Shown: one piece after another, positions 35,991 through 37,377 of the stretch
Numbering within the stretch: the stretch's first letter is position 1
Layout: every line of letters starts with the position of its first letter
NCBI RefSeq assembly: GCF_937127095.1
Contig: NZ_CAKZLP010000014.1
Coordinates: 1 to 37,377, forward strand
Source of the DNA: an uncultured Amphritea sp.
Lineage (GTDB): Bacteria; Pseudomonadota; Gammaproteobacteria; Pseudomonadales; Balneatricaceae
Length of the DNA: 37,377 nt
Direction of reading: 5' to 3'
Made by a program: the position numbers and the translations under genes
The notes under the pieces: model-generated
What the model was told of the DNA's origin: nothing
Seen by the model: only the letters and a program-made list of their open reading frames with translations
The model's database searches: none

Positions 35991-36712
35991 TTGTCTTTGT
36001 TGCCTTCTAGCTCCTTGGCCCATTTTCTAAGTTGCTCAGCCCATTGTTTTGACTGAGTGATGGCTGCGAATGAGAGGTTTGCGGCGACGCGGGTGGAGAG
36101 GATTTCCATGGCTTCATCAATGCGCGACTCCTTCATCGCCTCGACCAGATTTTTGTGCTCCTCCTTCTGCGTCCGGGCATAGTAGTGAGAGAGGTCTTCC
36201 TGAATCCAGCGCACATCGGCTGCCGTCTGGCGTTGCTGATCGGAGGAGGCCTTGATGGCGCGCTGCTCGACGGGATCAAGCTCTTCAAACGAGCTGCCGA
36301 TGACCTTATCGATGATGTCGATGAATGCGGAGGCTATTCCATCTTGCTCGCTGGCGGCGCGCTTGAGCCGATTCACAAAGGTGCTGGCTTCGAAGTTTTG
36401 GTTGGCCTCGTTCGCATCCTTGAGAGCTTGCTTCATTTTCTCCAAGGCCTTCCTCTGCTCCTCGACGGCTTCCTTCAGGTCCTTTTTAGATTTTTCCTCG
36501 GTATTGCGCTGGCTTTGTGCATCTTCGAGTTTTTTCTCCACCTTGGGTAGATCCTCCTTGGAAAGTTCGCGCATCGCTTGTAGCGCCTTGGACATCTTTT
36601 TCAGAGCTTCTTTATCGATTTCACCATTGCGTAAGGCATCTTTGAACAGCTCTTCCATTTTCTTAGTTAGAGCTTTCATACGCTCTTTGTTTTCACGCTC
36701 GGCATCCTGTTG
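35984..36712 (-). CDS. Coiled-coil protein fragment, foreign to its neighbours
   Basis: About 243 residues, Lys/Glu-rich, with no start codon or stop of its own. Heptad-like helices ('[13 protein letters not shown]', '[14 protein letters not shown]', '[19 protein letters not shown]') are followed by a more globular helical part ('[21 protein letters not shown]', '[36 protein letters not shown]'). It resembles long coiled-coil proteins found in planctomycete/verrucomicrobial genomes, from memory and unproven. Flanked by rpoC and yeaH pieces and open at both ends, so it is most likely a piece of another organism. Confidence 0.5.
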
Positions 36713-36725
36713 TTTTTGAAGTTTC
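36700..36725. other. Probable chimeric junction 2: coiled coil to rpoC
   Basis: The RpoC frame is normal up to '[10 protein letters not shown]', where the family continues with 'DITGGLPRV'; instead it ends within six codons. The coiled-coil frame starts in the same bases (around AACTTCAAAAACA on the minus strand), which suggests a join at a short identical stretch. Confidence 0.65.
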
Positions 36726-37377
36726 TTGCGGGATACGTGCCAACGCATCACCAATACCTACTTTAGCACCTTCAGCTAAACCTAAATTGGCATTTACAGG
36801 CAAGAAGTACTGTGCTGGCATATTAGAGCCAGGCAAGAATACATCTTTACCTTTGTCATCAACTAATTTAATCATTGGACGCAACTCTTTACTGCTCGCG
36901 CCACGTTGTTTAGCATCCGTAATCAAGGTGCTGGTTAAACCGGTAACATCATCCGTTTGCTTAGTAACAGATACGCCATCAATCATGTCAATTAATTTCA
37001 CGTAGCCATCTACTTCTGAAATAATTGGATGCATATGAGGATCCCAGTTTGCCACCACGTGACCACGCTCAACATTATCACCTTCCTTCACAGACAATAC
37101 TGCACCATAAGGTACCTTATAACGTTCACGCTCACGACCGTATTCATCCGAAACGGTGATTGCACCAGAACGAGAAACGGTAACAGAATGCCCTTTAGAA
37201 TGTTGAACAGTCTTCATATTTTGGAAGCTGATCATACCACCATTACGCACTTCAATTTTGTTTTCAGCTGTTGCTCGAGATGCCGCGCCACCAATATGGA
37301 AAGTACGCATGGTTAACTGTGTTCCTGGCTCACCAATAGACTGAGCTGCAATAACACCAGTTGCCTCACCCACATTC
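36711..37377 (-). CDS. rpoC: RNA polymerase beta' subunit, internal fragment
   Basis: About 222 residues, cut at both ends: it enters open at the window edge and stops at the junction. '[30 protein letters not shown]' is the invariant bridge-helix/trigger-loop region (about residues 913-945 of E. coli RpoC), followed by '[13 protein letters not shown]', '[28 protein letters not shown]' and '[31 protein letters not shown]'. Gamma- or betaproteobacterial in type. Its codons are more AT-rich than the rest of the window. rpoC normally sits with rpoB, and nothing of that cluster is here, so this piece probably belongs elsewhere. Confidence 0.9.

Noticed and set aside
34982..36754. 590-residue coiled-coil-VWA fusion as a novel protein
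   Set aside because: The first 250 residues are foreign to YeaH and start inside rpoC sequence; an assembly join explains it better.

Overview
The window looks like a chromosomal segment of a marine gammaproteobacterium of the Oceanospirillales type (Amphritea/Neptunomonas/Marinobacterium-like; inferred from gene content, not proven). The evidence is the rpsF-rpsR-rplI-dnaB cluster, relA-mazG, a 23S rRNA methyltransferase rlmB overlapping hemH, a DauA-like SulP carrier, an ackA-pta pair with the short-form Pta, and a yeaH-spoVR pair. There are no rRNA, tRNA, CRISPR or phage genes and no transposase.

Layout: 1-195 holds repeat hairpins and two terminators. 196-6936 (minus) is a tightly coupled four-gene operon of exported proteins of unknown function (ankyrin-like and propeller-like). 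7040-8680 is a divergent isochorismatase-like hydrolase and its probable GlxA/AraC-type regulator. 8818-9294 is a small exported protein. 9305-12222 is the ribosomal protein/replicative helicase cluster. 12331-14103 is dauA, followed upstream by a small ribbon-helix-helix protein with a palindromic candidate operator. 14809-16325 carries a thioesterase, a methyltransferase and an EthD-like protein. 16621-20099 is relA-mazG-small membrane protein, then ppc, adk, hemH-rlmB. 25788-27530 is an accessory patch: one unrecognised Cys/His-rich gene flanked by palindromic repeats. 27531-32512 (minus) is a Cache-GGDEF-EAL protein and pta-ackA. 33022-33387 is hinT, convergent with yeaH-spoVR.

Two things stand out. 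First, a family of at least a dozen short palindromic elements lies in the intergenic regions at the left end and across the last 12 kb. They share a fixed frame (CTAG-CAA ... GTCTAG) around a stem whose sequence differs from copy to copy while pairing is kept. I do not recognise it as a named family. Second, the right end (about 35960-37377) is a three-part chimera: the 3' two thirds of yeaH, a long coiled-coil fragment foreign to YeaH, and an internal piece of rpoC, joined at short shared stretches. This is most simply an assembly artefact, and the 590-residue reading frame there should not be taken as a real fusion protein.

Functionally the window is mostly core: translation and replication (rpsF, rpsR, rplI, dnaB, rlmB), stringent response and nucleotide housekeeping (relA, mazG, adk, hinT), central carbon metabolism (ppc, pta-ackA, dauA), haem synthesis (hemH) and signalling (c-di-GMP).
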